From the NCBI GenBank assembly GCA_963756975.1, contig CAVWPS010000002.1, positions 1,302,001 through 1,366,000 on the forward strand: DNA of 64,000 bases. Reading direction: 5' to 3'. Positions 1 to 8,861 of the stretch are shown here, in pieces (position 1 is the stretch's first letter; each line of letters starts with the position of its first letter). This stretch comes from CAVRQM01 sp963756975. GTDB taxonomy: Bacteria > Pseudomonadota > Alphaproteobacteria > Acetobacterales > Acetobacteraceae. Position numbers and translations under genes: made by a program. The notes under the pieces are model-generated. The model was given only the letters and a program-made list of their open reading frames with translations, did not search any database and was not told where the DNA came from.

Positions 1-697
1 GATCCTCGATCGTCCAGTTCTTCAGCGTGCCGACGACGTGAAACTCCGACGGCCCGTTCATCGTCGTGTAGACGGTCGGATCGTCCGCGATCGCGTCGAA
101 CGTGCGCTGCACGTAGACGGGCCACGGCACGCGGCAGACGTGGCGGTCGTAGAAGGCACGCGTGGCGACCGCGTATTCGGTGCTGCCGGTCGTGCCGGCC
201 GTCTCGTGTTCCAGCAACGTCGCCTGTACTTGCGGGGGCAGTTCGTTTCGTAGCCGGTTCGCTTCCGCGACCCACGTCACCAGCGACGCCGGGCTGTCGG
301 CGAGCACGAGGCGGCGCAGTCCCGGCGGCTTCAGCACCGCATGTTCCGCGCCCAGCATGCCGCCCCAGGACTGGCCGAGCAGGTCGTATTCACCCGAAAT
401 GCCGAGATGGCCGAGCAAACCGTCGAGTTCCGCGAGGAACAGGCCGACCGTCCAGAACGACGCCGGGGCATCCCGGTAATGCGTCGATAAACCGTTACCG
501 ATCTGATCGTATTGGACCACCGCACGGCGCGGCCCCGCGAGATCGTCGAACGGGTCGATGTAATCGTGCGTGCAGCCCGGCCCGCCATGCAGGCAGACCA
601 GCGGCACCCCCGCGCGCGGATCGCCGGTCACGCGATACCACGTGTGTCCCTCCCGGAACGCCACGCGACCCTCAATCCGCTCGATTGCTTCACTCAT
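1..697 (-). CDS. Proline iminopeptidase-family alpha/beta hydrolase (C-terminus outside window)
   Basis: About 232 codons read leftward from an ATG at 697 and run off the window edge, so the C-terminal part is missing. The translation has the oxyanion motif HGGPG near residues 37-41 and the nucleophile elbow GQSWGG near residue 110. This pair is characteristic of the proline iminopeptidase/tricorn-interacting-factor F1 group of serine hydrolases, which release N-terminal residues, often proline, from short peptides. The catalytic Asp and His should lie in the missing part. The gene is divergent from the acetamidase-like gene at 776, with a gap of about 80 bases. There is no signal peptide, so a cytoplasmic location is expected. 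Substrate specificity cannot be fixed from this fragment; other hydrolases share the fold. Confidence 0.8.
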   Translation of the reverse strand, partial: MSEAIERIEGRVAFREGHTWYRVTGDPRAGVPLVCLHGGPGCTHDYIDPFDDLAGPRRAVVQYDQIGNGLSTHYRDAPASFWTVGLFLAELDGLLGHLGISGEYDLLGQSWGGMLGAEHAVLKPPGLRRLVLADSPASLVTWVAEANRLRNELPPQVQATLLEHETAGTTGSTEYAVATRAFYDRHVCRVPWPVYVQRTFDAIADDPTVYTTMNGPSEFHVVGTLKNWTIED

Positions 698-775
698 TCG
701 CATAATGCTGGCATCGGCTTGGATCGCACGCAAGCCATGTGCCACGCTGCCGATATCGCCACGGGAGCCGACCAC

Positions 776-1738
776 ATGAGCGGGCACACGCATCAGCATA
801 CGATCCACGCCCACCAGCATCACCACGGCTGGAACCGCGACCGGCCGGCGGTGCTGCGCGTCGCACCGGGCGAAACGGTGCTGTTCGAGACGATCGACAG
901 CTCCGGCGGGCAGCTGAGCCCGGTCTCGACGCTCGCCGATCTCGGCACGCTCGATTTCGGCCGCATCAATCCGGTGACCGGGCCGGTGCACATCGACGGC
1001 GTCATGCCGGGCGACGTGCTGCGCGTCACGGTCGAGCACTTCGCCCCCAGCACGGCGCATGGCGACGCGTGGGGCTGGACCGCCAACATCCCGGGGTTCG
1101 GCCTGCTCGCCGATCAGTTCCCCGATCCGGCCCTGCATTTGTGGCGCTACGACGCTGCCACGCTCGCGCCCGCCGCGTTCGGCAAGTTCGCCCGCATCCC
1201 GCTAAAACCGTTCTGCGGCACGATCGGGCTGGCACCGGGCGAGCCGGGGCAGCATAGCGTGGTCCCGCCGCGCCGGGTCGGCGGCAACCTCGACATCCGC
1301 GACGTCGCCGCCGGGTCGGAGCTGTATCTGCCGGTCGAGGTCGCGGGCGGGTTGTTCTCGGTCGGCGACACCCATGCCGCCCAGGGCGACGGCGAAGTGT
1401 GCGGCACCGCGATCGAGAGCCCGATGTCGGTGGCTCTCCGGTTCGACGTGCTGCCCGCCACCCGCCTCGCCTTCCCGCGGGTGATGATCCCCCGCGCGCC
1501 GACCAGCCATATCGACATGGACGGCTACGAGGTCACGACGGGGATCGGCCCCGATCTGATGACCGGGGCCCGCGACGCCGTGTCCGGCATGATCGACCTG
1601 CTCGGGGCCCGGTTCGGCATGCCGGCCATCGATGCCTACATGCTGTGCAGCGTGTGCGCCGATCTGCGCATCAGCGAGATCGTGGACATGCCGAACTGGG
1701 TGGTGTCGCTGTATCTTCCCCGAGCTGTGTTCCGTTAG
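776..1738 (+). CDS. Acetamidase/formamidase family protein
   Basis: A 320-residue protein of the FmdA/AmdA family, which hydrolyses short amides such as formamide or acetamide to ammonia and the acid. The frame is open further upstream, but the ATG at 776 is preferred because a GGGAG ribosome-binding site lies about 9 bases before it and the family similarity starts just after it. The N-terminus is His-rich (HTHQHTIHAHQHHH) and is followed by the usual beta-rich core: the segment around GPVHIDGVMPGDVL, then PRRVGGNLDIR, then GDTHAAQGDGEVCGTAIE. The Asp/His-rich GDxHAxQGDGE stretch is typical of the family's metal-binding region. The length is near the family norm of 300-320. It ends 11 bases before the convergent phosphate transporter stop. 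The true substrate is unknown. Confidence 0.85.
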   Translation: MSGHTHQHTIHAHQHHHGWNRDRPAVLRVAPGETVLFETIDSSGGQLSPVSTLADLGTLDFGRINPVTGPVHIDGVMPGDVLRVTVEHFAPSTAHGDAWGWTANIPGFGLLADQFPDPALHLWRYDAATLAPAAFGKFARIPLKPFCGTIGLAPGEPGQHSVVPPRRVGGNLDIRDVAAGSELYLPVEVAGGLFSVGDTHAAQGDGEVCGTAIESPMSVALRFDVLPATRLAFPRVMIPRAPTSHIDMDGYEVTTGIGPDLMTGARDAVSGMIDLLGARFGMPAIDAYMLCSVCADLRISEIVDMPNWVVSLYLPRAVFR

Positions 1739-1749
1739 ACGATCTGGCG

Positions 1750-3378
1750 TTAGAAAATCTGGCGGAACAGGACGAACAGCACGCCGGAGATGATCGCCGC
1801 CATCGGCAGCGTCAGCACCCAGGCGAGGCCGATGTTGCGCAGCGTGTCCCACTGCAGGCCCGACCCGTTGGCCATCATCGTCCCCGCGACGCCGGACGAC
1901 AGGACGTGGGTGGTCGAGACCGGCAGGCCGTAATTGTCGGCCGCGAGGATGGTCGCCATCGCGACCAGCTCGGCCGCAGCACCCTGGCCGTAGGTCAGAT
2001 GCGTCTTGCCGATCTTCTCGCCGACGGTGACCACGATCCGCTTCCAGCCGACCATCGTGCCGAGGCCGAGCGCGATGGCGACCGCGACCTTCACCCAAAG
2101 CGGGATGAACTTGGTGCCGGCGTCGAGGTTCTTGCGGAAGTCGCCGGTGACCGTCTTGTCTGCCGCGGTCAGCGTGGTGCCCTTGAGCGCGTATTTCGCG
2201 ATCTCGCTCGACAAGTACATCTCGTTGCGGACGTTCTTCACCGCCGCCGCCGGCACCTTGTTCACGGCACCCGCGTGGCTGACTTCGGTCGCCAGGTCGG
2301 ACGCCATGGTCGCCAGCGCCGCGTAGATCTCCGGCCGGTCGATCTTGCTCTTGTCCTTCAGGCTCTCGAACAGGGTGTCACGCGCGGCCTCGGGGGCCGG
2401 CAGCGGGCCGTTCGCGTGCGCCGCGAACGTGTCGTGCGCGGCATTCATGCTGGTCACGAACGCGGGCGTCGCCTTGTCCGGCATCGCCTGGTTCAGCGCG
2501 TAGGCGGTGGGCAGCGTGCCGATCAGGATCAGCATGATCAGCCCCATGCCCTTCTGCCCGTCGTTGCTGCCGTGCGCGAACGACACGCCGGTGCAGGTCA
2601 GCACGAGCAGGCCGCGGATCAGCGGCGGCGGCGGCTTGTTGCCTTCCGGCGCGGTCCACAGCGTCTTGTTCTTGACGAACATCTTCATCACCAGAAGCAG
2701 CCCGGCGGAGGCGAAGAAGCCGACCAGCGGGCTGATCAGCAGCGCGCGGAACACGCCCCAGGCGGAGTTCCAGTCGACGCCCGACGCGCCGGTGCCGGAC
2801 AGGAACTGGTTGGCGAGGCCGACGCCGATGATGGAGCCGACGAGCGTGTGCGACGACGAGGCCGGCAGACCGAGCGACCAGGTGCCGAGGTTCCAGATGA
2901 TCGCCGCGATCAGCAGCGAGAAGATCATCGCGAAGCCGGCGCCGCTGCCGACCTGCAGGATCAGGTCGACCGGCAGCAGGCTCACGATGGAATAGGCGAC
3001 CGCCCCGGAGGAGGTCAGAACGCCGATGAAGTTCCAGGTGCCCGACCACAGCACGGCCGCATTGGCCGGCAGCGCGTGGGTGTAGATCACGGTCGCGACC
3101 GCGTTGGCGGTGTCGTGGAAGCCGTTCACGAACTCGAACCCGAGCGCGATCAGCAGCGCCGCCGCGAGCAGGATGAAGGCGCCGATCGCCAGCGGCTGGC
3201 CGCCGACGGCGTTCACGTCGTGGAACACGCTATAGAGCGCGTAGGTGATGCCGCCGATCAGCAGGCCGAGGAAGATGACGATCGTCGCCATGCTCGGCTT
3301 GTGGCCGAGATGGGGACCGCCGTGTGGCGGCGCATCGCCAAGCGGCATGTGGCCGGGGTGAAGGGCGGTATCGGACAT
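1750..3378 (-). CDS. pit: Inorganic phosphate transporter, PiT family
   Basis: A 542-residue multi-spanning membrane protein of the PiT/PHO4 family, which imports inorganic phosphate or metal-phosphate using the proton gradient. The family signature GFEFVNGFHDTANAVATVIY lies near residues 80-100. A second copy of the inverted-repeat fold is seen around SFAHGSNDGQKGMGLI. About ten hydrophobic segments are visible, with a large hydrophilic loop rich in Lys and Asp in the middle third. The His-rich N-terminus (HPGHMPLGDAPPHGGPHLGHK) precedes the first membrane segment. GGAGG sits 8 bases before the ATG. I saw no clear Pho box upstream. No PhoU-like partner gene is adjacent, although pit and phoU-like genes are often paired. 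Confidence 0.93.
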   Translation of the reverse strand: MSDTALHPGHMPLGDAPPHGGPHLGHKPSMATIVIFLGLLIGGITYALYSVFHDVNAVGGQPLAIGAFILLAAALLIALGFEFVNGFHDTANAVATVIYTHALPANAAVLWSGTWNFIGVLTSSGAVAYSIVSLLPVDLILQVGSGAGFAMIFSLLIAAIIWNLGTWSLGLPASSSHTLVGSIIGVGLANQFLSGTGASGVDWNSAWGVFRALLISPLVGFFASAGLLLVMKMFVKNKTLWTAPEGNKPPPPLIRGLLVLTCTGVSFAHGSNDGQKGMGLIMLILIGTLPTAYALNQAMPDKATPAFVTSMNAAHDTFAAHANGPLPAPEAARDTLFESLKDKSKIDRPEIYAALATMASDLATEVSHAGAVNKVPAAAVKNVRNEMYLSSEIAKYALKGTTLTAADKTVTGDFRKNLDAGTKFIPLWVKVAVAIALGLGTMVGWKRIVVTVGEKIGKTHLTYGQGAAAELVAMATILAADNYGLPVSTTHVLSSGVAGTMMANGSGLQWDTLRNIGLAWVLTLPMAAIISGVLFVLFRQIF

Positions 3379-3454
3379 CGTGTAAGCCTCCGGTCAGGTC
3401 GGGGTTGCCTTAACCCAGACCGGTCGCCGGCCGTAATGAAGGAAATATGACGGC

Positions 3455-4276
3455 TTAAAGGTCGAGGACCTTTCGCAGCGCGTCGAACAGGCCGGGCGTC
3501 GCGGCCAGCAACGGCCCGCCCCGCTCCACGCCGGTCCCGTCCATGAACGGGCTGAGCCGCGCCCCGGCCTCGGTCAGGATCGGCAGCATTCCGGCGATGT
3601 CCCACAGATTGATGTGCCGCTCGATGTAGGCGTCGAACCGCCCGCAGGCGACGTCGGCCAAGCCCATCGCGCCGGACCCGGTCGAGCGCGTCGCGGCCCC
3701 GAGCGCCATGACGTTCCCGACCGTCGCCACGTAGTTCTCGGCCGGGACACGGGGCGACCAGCCGATCTCGACCATCGCGCGTGCGGCGTCCGTCGTGTCG
3801 GCGACGCGGATCGGCTCGTCGTTGCGGGTGGCGCCGCCGCCGAGATAGCCCGCGAACAGCTCGCCCGAGGCCGCCGCGTTCACGACGCCGAGCAATGGCA
3901 CGCGCCCGCCGATCAGCCCGATCGACACGCACCACCGCGCCGAGCCGCGCGCGTAGTTCGACGTGCCGTCGATCGGATCGACCACCCACCGCCACGCATC
4001 GGCTTTTCCCCCGCGCCCGGGATGAAAACCGGTCTCCTCGCCCTGGAACGCGTCTTCCGGGTGCGCCTCGGCCAGGGCGCGCGACAGCATCGCCTCGATC
4101 GCGCCGTCCGCTTCGGTCAGCCAATCCTGCGCGCCCTTCAACGTCCCCGACGGCGCGCCCGATGCCGGCCGGAGGCGGATCGCCATCGCCCCCGCCTCGG
4201 TCGCAAGCCGCTTGGCGGTCGCGAGACGAATCTCCAGCGCCCGGCTCAGTCCGGGGGTCATCGGGGTCGCGTCCAT
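3455..4276 (-). CDS. Inositol monophosphatase family protein (histidinol-phosphatase-like)
   Basis: A 273-residue Mg-dependent phosphomonoesterase of the inositol monophosphatase superfamily. All metal-binding motifs are present: GEETG (acidic motif), WVVDPIDGTSNYARG and WDIAGMLPILTEAG. In alphaproteobacteria such proteins act either on inositol phosphates or as the HisN-type histidinol-phosphate phosphatase; the sequence alone does not decide between them. The ATG at 4276 is chosen because GGAAAG lies a few bases upstream and because it matches family length. The frame stays open much further upstream, antisense to coaE and dnaQ. The gene is divergent from coaE with a gap of about 100 bases that must hold both promoters. 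Confidence 0.85.
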   Translation of the reverse strand: MDATPMTPGLSRALEIRLATAKRLATEAGAMAIRLRPASGAPSGTLKGAQDWLTEADGAIEAMLSRALAEAHPEDAFQGEETGFHPGRGGKADAWRWVVDPIDGTSNYARGSARWCVSIGLIGGRVPLLGVVNAAASGELFAGYLGGGATRNDEPIRVADTTDAARAMVEIGWSPRVPAENYVATVGNVMALGAATRSTGSGAMGLADVACGRFDAYIERHINLWDIAGMLPILTEAGARLSPFMDGTGVERGGPLLAATPGLFDALRKVLDL

Positions 4277-4378
4277 GTCGGCTTTCCACGCATCGGTTCG
4301 GCGTGCTTGTTGGCTATCGGGTGCTCCGCCGCAACACCCGGCCCTCATACGCGGCGCGAACGGAGTTTCGGCATTCGC

Positions 4379-4975
4379 GTGATCGGCCTCACCGGCGGCA
4401 TCGGCATGGGCAAGTCGACCGCCCTTCGCGCGTTCCGGCGTGCCCACGTCCCGGTGTTCGACGCCGACGCGACGGTGCGCCGGTTGCAGGGTCCGGACGG
4501 TGCCGCATTGCCGGCCATCGCGGCGGCCTTCCCCGGCACCGTAATCCGGAACGCGGCCGGACAGCTTGCGCTCGACCGGGCGGCCTTGCGCGGAACGGTA
4601 TTCGGCGACCCCGCCGCCCTGTCCCGGCTCGAAGCGCTGGTGCTGCCGCTGGTTCGCGCCCGAGAAGCCGCGTTCCTCGCCGCCGCCCGCCGCCGCCGCG
4701 CGAACATGGTGGTGCTCGATCTGCCGTTGCTGTTCGAGACGCGCGGCCGCGACGGCATCGACACTGTCGTGACCGTCTCGGCTCCCGCATCCGTCCAGCG
4801 CGCCCGGGTGCTGAAACGCGGCATCCTGAGCCCGGCGCAGCTCGATGCGGTGCTGGCCCGGCAATGGCCGGATGCGCGCCGCCGCCGCGCCGCCGATGTC
4901 GTCATCCGCACCGGCCTGTCGCGCAACCACACGCTGCGCCAGCTCCGCCGCCGAATTCGGGCTCGGGGCTGCTAA
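4379..4975 (+). CDS. coaE: Dephospho-CoA kinase
   Basis: A protein of about 198 residues that phosphorylates dephospho-CoA at the 3' hydroxyl, the last step of coenzyme A synthesis. The P-loop GLTGGIGMGKST is at the N-terminus, followed by the substrate-binding FDADATVRRL and the lid-like LDLPLLFETRGRDGIDTVV segment. The length is normal for CoaE. No ATG is available at the expected position. GTG at 4379 is in frame but lies 13 bases from the CGGAG ribosome-binding site. An ATT at 4373 is at ideal spacing and would give the more usual N-terminus RVIGLTGG. dnaQ begins 9 bases after the stop, so the two are probably cotranscribed. The gene would be essential. Confidence 0.92.
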   Translation: MIGLTGGIGMGKSTALRAFRRAHVPVFDADATVRRLQGPDGAALPAIAAAFPGTVIRNAAGQLALDRAALRGTVFGDPAALSRLEALVLPLVRAREAAFLAAARRRRANMVVLDLPLLFETRGRDGIDTVVTVSAPASVQRARVLKRGILSPAQLDAVLARQWPDARRRRAADVVIRTGLSRNHTLRQLRRRIRARGC

Positions 4976-4984
4976 GGGGCTGCC

Positions 4985-5693
4985 ATGACCCGCGCCGTCC
5001 TGTTCGACACCGAGACCACCGGCCTCGACCCGCTCACCGGCGATCGCGTGATCGAGGTCGCGTGCCTCGAATTGCTGCGCGAGCTGCCGACCGGCCGGGT
5101 GTTCCACGCGCTGATCCACCCCGACCGCGACATCCCGGACGACGCGGTGCGGGTGCACGGCATCACGCTCGACATGCTGCGCGACCGGCCGCGCTTTCAC
5201 GCGGTGGCCGACGACCTGGTCGCCTTCCTCGGCGACGGCAAGCTGATCGCGCACAACGCGGCGTTCGATTTCGGCTTCCTGGACGCGGAGTTCGCCCGCA
5301 CCGGCCACAAGGCGCTCGACCGCAGCCGCATGATCGACACGCTGGCGTTGGCCAAGACGCGGTTTCCCGGCCTGCCCAACAGCCTCGACGCGCTATGCCG
5401 GCGGTTCGGCGTCGACCTGTCGGAGCGCGTCACCCACAACGCGCTGCTCGACTGCCGATTGCTGGCCGAGGTCTATATCGAGCTGACCGGCGGCCGTCAG
5501 CGCGTCCTGTTCGGCTCGGAATCGGCGGGCTCGCGCGCCACGTCCCATGGCGGGTTCGTGGCGGTCGATGCGCCCGACCGGCCCGGCCGCCGCGCGCACG
5601 CCGCGGCCGGTGACGCCGACCGAGGCCGAGCTCGCGGCCCACGCGGCGTTCGTGTCGAAGTTGGCGACGCCCGTCTGGGCGACCGTCGGCTAA
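4985..5693 (+). CDS. dnaQ: DNA polymerase III epsilon subunit (proofreading exonuclease), probable frameshift in tail
   Basis: This is the 3'-5' proofreading exonuclease of DNA polymerase III. The exonuclease domain is complete in one frame: ExoI FDTETTGLDP, ExoII around LIAHNAAFDFGFLD, and ExoIII with THNALLDCRLLAEVY. After about residue 180 the frame runs on antisense through secB to 6217, which is implausible. One base over, a typical DnaQ tail appears (TPTEAELAAHAAFVSKLATP) and ends in TAA at 5693, five bases short of the convergent secB stop. One extra base between about 5565 and 5590, in GC-rich sequence, would explain this. The catalytic domain is unaffected; only the polymerase-binding tail is touched. 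The gene follows coaE directly. Confidence 0.88.
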
Positions 5694-5698
5694 GCGGA

Positions 5699-6250
5699 TC
5701 AGACGGTGGCGGCCCCGTTGCCCTGCTGGGCGGCGGCGCGGGCGCGGCGGGTCTGCCACAACTGGACGAAGTCGATCGGCTGCAACAGCACCGGCGGGAA
5801 GCCGCCCTCGCGCGTCGTGTCGGCCAGCAGGTTGCGGGCGAACGGGAACAGCAGGCGCGGGCACTCGACCAGGATCAGCGGCTCGATCGCGTTCTCCGGC
5901 ACCGGGCCGAGCGTGAAGATGCCGCTGTAGGACATCTCGGCCAGGAACACGCGCTGGCCGGTCGCGGGCGCGCCCTCGGCGGTCGCGGCCTGCGGGTCGG
6001 TCGGCTCGGTCGCCTCGGCACGGATTTCGAGCGTCACCTCGAACACGTTCTGGCCGTCCTGGATGCGGCGCGCCTGCACGTCGAGGTTGATGTCCACGCG
6101 CGGGGCCGCCCGGAGCGTCGTGTAGATCGCCGGCGCGTTCGGAACCTCGAACGACAGATCCTTCACATACTGGATGTTGACCGTCAGCGGCGGCTGTCCC
6201 TGCGGTGCGAGCTGTGAAGCATCCTGCGGGGCGGCGGCGGTCTCGGACAT
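5699..6250 (-). CDS. secB: Protein-export chaperone SecB
   Basis: A 183-residue SecB, the tetrameric cytosolic chaperone that keeps preproteins unfolded and hands them to SecA. Recognisable stretches are NIQYVKDLSFEVPNAP, then VDINLDVQARR, then VFLAEMSYSGIFTL, and finally CPRLLFPFARNLLADTTREG with PPVLLQPIDFVQLW. The length is slightly above the usual 150-170 because of an Ala/Gln-rich N-terminus and an Ala-rich tail. ATG 6250 is the first start consistent with family alignment. The stop faces dnaQ with five bases between. The coaE-dnaQ / secB convergent layout is common in alphaproteobacteria. Confidence 0.95.
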   Translation of the reverse strand: MSETAAAPQDASQLAPQGQPPLTVNIQYVKDLSFEVPNAPAIYTTLRAAPRVDINLDVQARRIQDGQNVFEVTLEIRAEATEPTDPQAATAEGAPATGQRVFLAEMSYSGIFTLGPVPENAIEPLILVECPRLLFPFARNLLADTTREGGFPPVLLQPIDFVQLWQTRRARAAAQQGNGAATV

Positions 6251-6309
6251 GCGGGCGGTCTCCAGTGACTGTGGCCGGGCGTTAGCACGATCGATGGACG
6301 AAATAAAAT

Positions 6310-6867
6310 TTACGGCTTCCAGACGATTTCGGCCGGAGCCGGCGTCGTCGGGTCGCAGCGGAGCCACTCGCCGTTGCCGACACTGCGGCCGGTCACGCAC
6401 AGGATGAACCCCCAATGGCTCACCACCAGCGTGTTCCGCCACGCCGGCAACGCGGCCATCTCGGCGCGGAACCGGCCGGCGCGGTCCTGCACCTGCGCCT
6501 CCGGTTCGGCCACGGCCGGCCACCACGGCTCCTCCTCCATGTGCGAGAAGTCGATGTCGGGCCAGGTCGCGGCCAGGGTGTCGCGCGGCGAGCCGATGTC
6601 GCACGAGAACGCGTAGCGCTCGCGGACGATCGGGTTGACCGTGATCGGCAGATTGAGCCGGCGCGCGACCGGGGCCGCCGTCTGCAGCGCCCGCGTGTAC
6701 GGCGACGCCACGATCCGCGTGATGCCCTCGGCGGCCATCGCGTCCGCCGCCGCGTTCGCCTGCTTTTCGCCGAGCGGGGTCAGATGCGGGTCCGGAATGC
6801 CCGGATCGCGCCGTGTGGCCGAAAAGGCGAGGTTGAACGCGCTCTGGCCGTGTCGCAGCAGGATCAT
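6310..6867 (-). CDS. Histidine phosphatase family protein
   Basis: A 185-residue cytoplasmic member of the histidine phosphatase (phosphoglycerate-mutase-like) superfamily. The phosphohistidine motif LLRHGQSAFN is at the N-terminus, the second arginine lies in ASPYTRALQTA, and the second catalytic histidine is in VVSHWGFI. The proton-donor region is around RERYAFSCDIGSPR. Such proteins dephosphorylate sugar phosphates or other small phosphoesters, and the substrate is not predictable here. It lies about 60 bases upstream of secB on the same strand and may share its transcript. Start ATG 6867 leaves only about 110 bases to the divergent Tim44-like gene. Confidence 0.87.
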   Translation of the reverse strand: MILLRHGQSAFNLAFSATRRDPGIPDPHLTPLGEKQANAAADAMAAEGITRIVASPYTRALQTAAPVARRLNLPITVNPIVRERYAFSCDIGSPRDTLAATWPDIDFSHMEEEPWWPAVAEPEAQVQDRAGRFRAEMAALPAWRNTLVVSHWGFILCVTGRSVGNGEWLRCDPTTPAPAEIVWKP

Positions 6868-6978
6868 CGGCGCGACATACAGCCGGCTGTCCGAACCGGT
6901 CCATGTCGCCGCAAGACACGCTGTGTTGTGCCGGGGCGCACCGGTCCTTATCTGTGTGGCCTCGCGAGGAGACCGCGC

Positions 6979-7638
6979 TTGAACCCGAATAGCCTGCCCA
7001 TCGACCTGATCCTGTTCGGCATGATCGCCGTCTTCCTCGTGCTCCGGCTGCGGAGCATCCTGGGCAAGCGTACCGGGTTCGAGCGGCAGGCGGTGCCGGT
7101 CGCGCGCCCGGTCCCGAACCTACGGCCCGGCCGGGTGATCGACGCGGTCGCCGAACCGGCGCCCGCGCGAACGCTCCCCGATCCGGCGAGCCCCGCCGGG
7201 CAGGCGATGGCGCGGATGCAGCGGGTCGATCGCGCATTCTCCGCACCCCGCTTCATCGAGGGTGCGGAGGCCGCGTTCCGCATCATCGTGACCGCCTTCG
7301 CCACCGGCGACCGTACCACGCTGCGCCCGCTGCTGGCCCCCGACGTGTTCAACGGGTTCGAGGCCGCGATCGAGGCGCGCGACGCCGCCGGCCAGACCCA
7401 GCGTTCGGAGGTCCGGGCGATCAACCAGGCGACCATCGAACAGGCGGCTTTGGCCGGCACCATTGCCGACATCACCGTCCGCTTCGTCTCCGACCAGATC
7501 GCGATGACGCTCGACGCCGCCGGCAATCCGGTGTCGGGGACGGATGCGCTGACCGAGATCGTCGACCTTTGGACGTTCCGCCGCGACCTCGCCGGCACCG
7601 ATCCGGCGTGGCGGCTGACGGCGGCCCGCTCCGCGTGA
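6979..7638 (+). CDS. Tim44/TimA-domain membrane-associated protein
   Basis: A 219-residue protein with one N-terminal membrane segment (LPIDLILFGMIAVFLVLRL), a Pro/Arg-rich linker, and a C-terminal Tim44-like domain that starts near FIEGAEAAFRIIVTAF and ends with FRRDLAGTDPAWRLTAAR. The start is TTG at 6979, supported by AGGAGA six bases upstream. Alphaproteobacteria usually carry such a gene next to mltA and secB; a role in membrane protein assembly is suggested by homology to mitochondrial Tim44 but is not demonstrated here. The stop TGA overlaps the GTG start of mltA, implying translational coupling. Confidence 0.85.
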   Translation: MNPNSLPIDLILFGMIAVFLVLRLRSILGKRTGFERQAVPVARPVPNLRPGRVIDAVAEPAPARTLPDPASPAGQAMARMQRVDRAFSAPRFIEGAEAAFRIIVTAFATGDRTTLRPLLAPDVFNGFEAAIEARDAAGQTQRSEVRAINQATIEQAALAGTIADITVRFVSDQIAMTLDAAGNPVSGTDALTEIVDLWTFRRDLAGTDPAWRLTAARSA

Positions 7639-8804
7639 GGGTTTGGGCGGCGGCGGCGCTGGCCCTGCTGGCCGGCTGCACGCCTGAACCGAAGACGATC
7701 GCGAGCAAGGACTCTCACGCGCTCGGCCTGACACCCGTCACCTACTCGGACTTGCCCGGCTGGTCCGCCGACCGGGCCGACGCGGCGCTCGCGACCTTCG
7801 TCGGCGGGTGCGCGGCGATGGCGGACAACCCGGGCGTCAGCCTCGGGGGGACCGGGCAGGCCGCTGTGACGCCGGCTTCATGGCGGTCGGCGTGCGGCGG
7901 GGCGGCAAACGTGCCGGCCGGCGACCCGGTCGCGGCCAGGGCGTTCTTCGAGCGCGCGTTCACGCCATATGCCGTCGCCGACACGGCCTCCGCCACGCCA
8001 GGATTGTTCACCGGCTACTACGAGCCGGAGCTGCAGGGGAGCCGGACCCCTGGCCCCGGCTTCCCGACGCCGCTGCTGCGCCGCCCGACCGACCTCGTCA
8101 CCGTCGATCTGACCCCGTTCGACGAGGATTTGCACGGCCGGCACATCACGGGACGCATTCAGGGCGGCACGCTGGTCCCGTATCCCGACCGGGCCGCGAT
8201 CGATTCCGGGGCGCTGGCGGCGCGGCGGCTGGAGCTGCTGTGGGTCAGCGACCCGGTGGACGCGTTCATCCTGCAAATCCAGGGCTCCGGGCGGGTCAAG
8301 CTGCCGGACGGCCATGTGGTCCGCGTGTCCTATGATGGGCAGAACGGCAGGCCCTACGTGCCGATCGGGCGGGTGCTGGCCCAGCAGGGCGCGATGCCGC
8401 TCGATCAGGTCACCATGCCGGCGATCCGGACGTGGCTGGCCGCGCACCCGGATCAGGCCGGGGCGGTGATGGAGCGCGATCCATCCTACGTGTTCTTCCG
8501 CGAACTCGACGGCGTGCCGTCCGACCAGGGACCGCCGGGCGCACTCGGGGCGCCGCTGGTGCCGGGCCGCTCGATCGCGGTCGACAAGCGGTTCCTGCCG
8601 CTTGGTGCCCCGGTGTTCCTGGCGACCACCGACCCGCTGGACGGCTCGGCGCTCCACCGGCTGATGGTGGCGGAGGATCTTGGCGGGGCGATCCGGGGGC
8701 CGGTGCGCGCCGATGTGTTCTGGGGCTGGGACGCGAATGCGGCGACGCGGGCGGGGTTGATGCGCGCGCCCGGCCGCGCCTGGGTGCTGCTGCCGCGCAC
8801 GTAA
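7635..8804 (+). CDS. mltA: Membrane-bound lytic murein transglycosylase A
   Basis: A lipoprotein of about 389 residues that cleaves peptidoglycan glycan strands to give 1,6-anhydromuropeptides. The GTG start at 7635 overlaps the previous stop (GTGA). It gives a short signal sequence ending in the lipobox LLAGC, so the protein should be lipid-anchored. The MltA domain contains GLFTGYYEPELQGS and ILQIQGSGRVKLPDG. The C-terminal 3D (double-psi beta-barrel) domain contains MVAEDLGGAIRGPVRADVFW with the Asp residues expected for catalysis. The length is normal. It forms a two-gene unit with the Tim44-like gene and is followed by a strong inverted repeat. Confidence 0.93.
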   Translation: MRVWAAAALALLAGCTPEPKTIASKDSHALGLTPVTYSDLPGWSADRADAALATFVGGCAAMADNPGVSLGGTGQAAVTPASWRSACGGAANVPAGDPVAARAFFERAFTPYAVADTASATPGLFTGYYEPELQGSRTPGPGFPTPLLRRPTDLVTVDLTPFDEDLHGRHITGRIQGGTLVPYPDRAAIDSGALAARRLELLWVSDPVDAFILQIQGSGRVKLPDGHVVRVSYDGQNGRPYVPIGRVLAQQGAMPLDQVTMPAIRTWLAAHPDQAGAVMERDPSYVFFRELDGVPSDQGPPGALGAPLVPGRSIAVDKRFLPLGAPVFLATTDPLDGSALHRLMVAEDLGGAIRGPVRADVFWGWDANAATRAGLMRAPGRAWVLLPRT

Positions 8805-8820
8805 ACCACGTCACGAGTTT

Positions 8821-8855
8821 CACCTCGACCGGGCTCGCCGAGCCCGGCCGAGGTG
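8821..8855. terminator. Bidirectional terminator-like inverted repeat
   Basis: The arms CACCTCG-A-CCGGGCTCG and CGAGCCCGG-C-CGAGGTG pair around a single C, with one mismatch, giving a stem of about 16 base pairs. It lies just after the mltA stop (8804) and just before the stop of the convergent methylase-like gene (8862), where a shared terminator would be expected. Only short T runs flank it, so it is not a textbook intrinsic terminator. Confidence 0.6.
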
Positions 8856-8861
8856 TTCGAA

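Noticed and set aside
3379..3454. Pho box upstream of the phosphate transporter
   Set aside because: No pair of CTGTCAT-like half-sites could be recognised.
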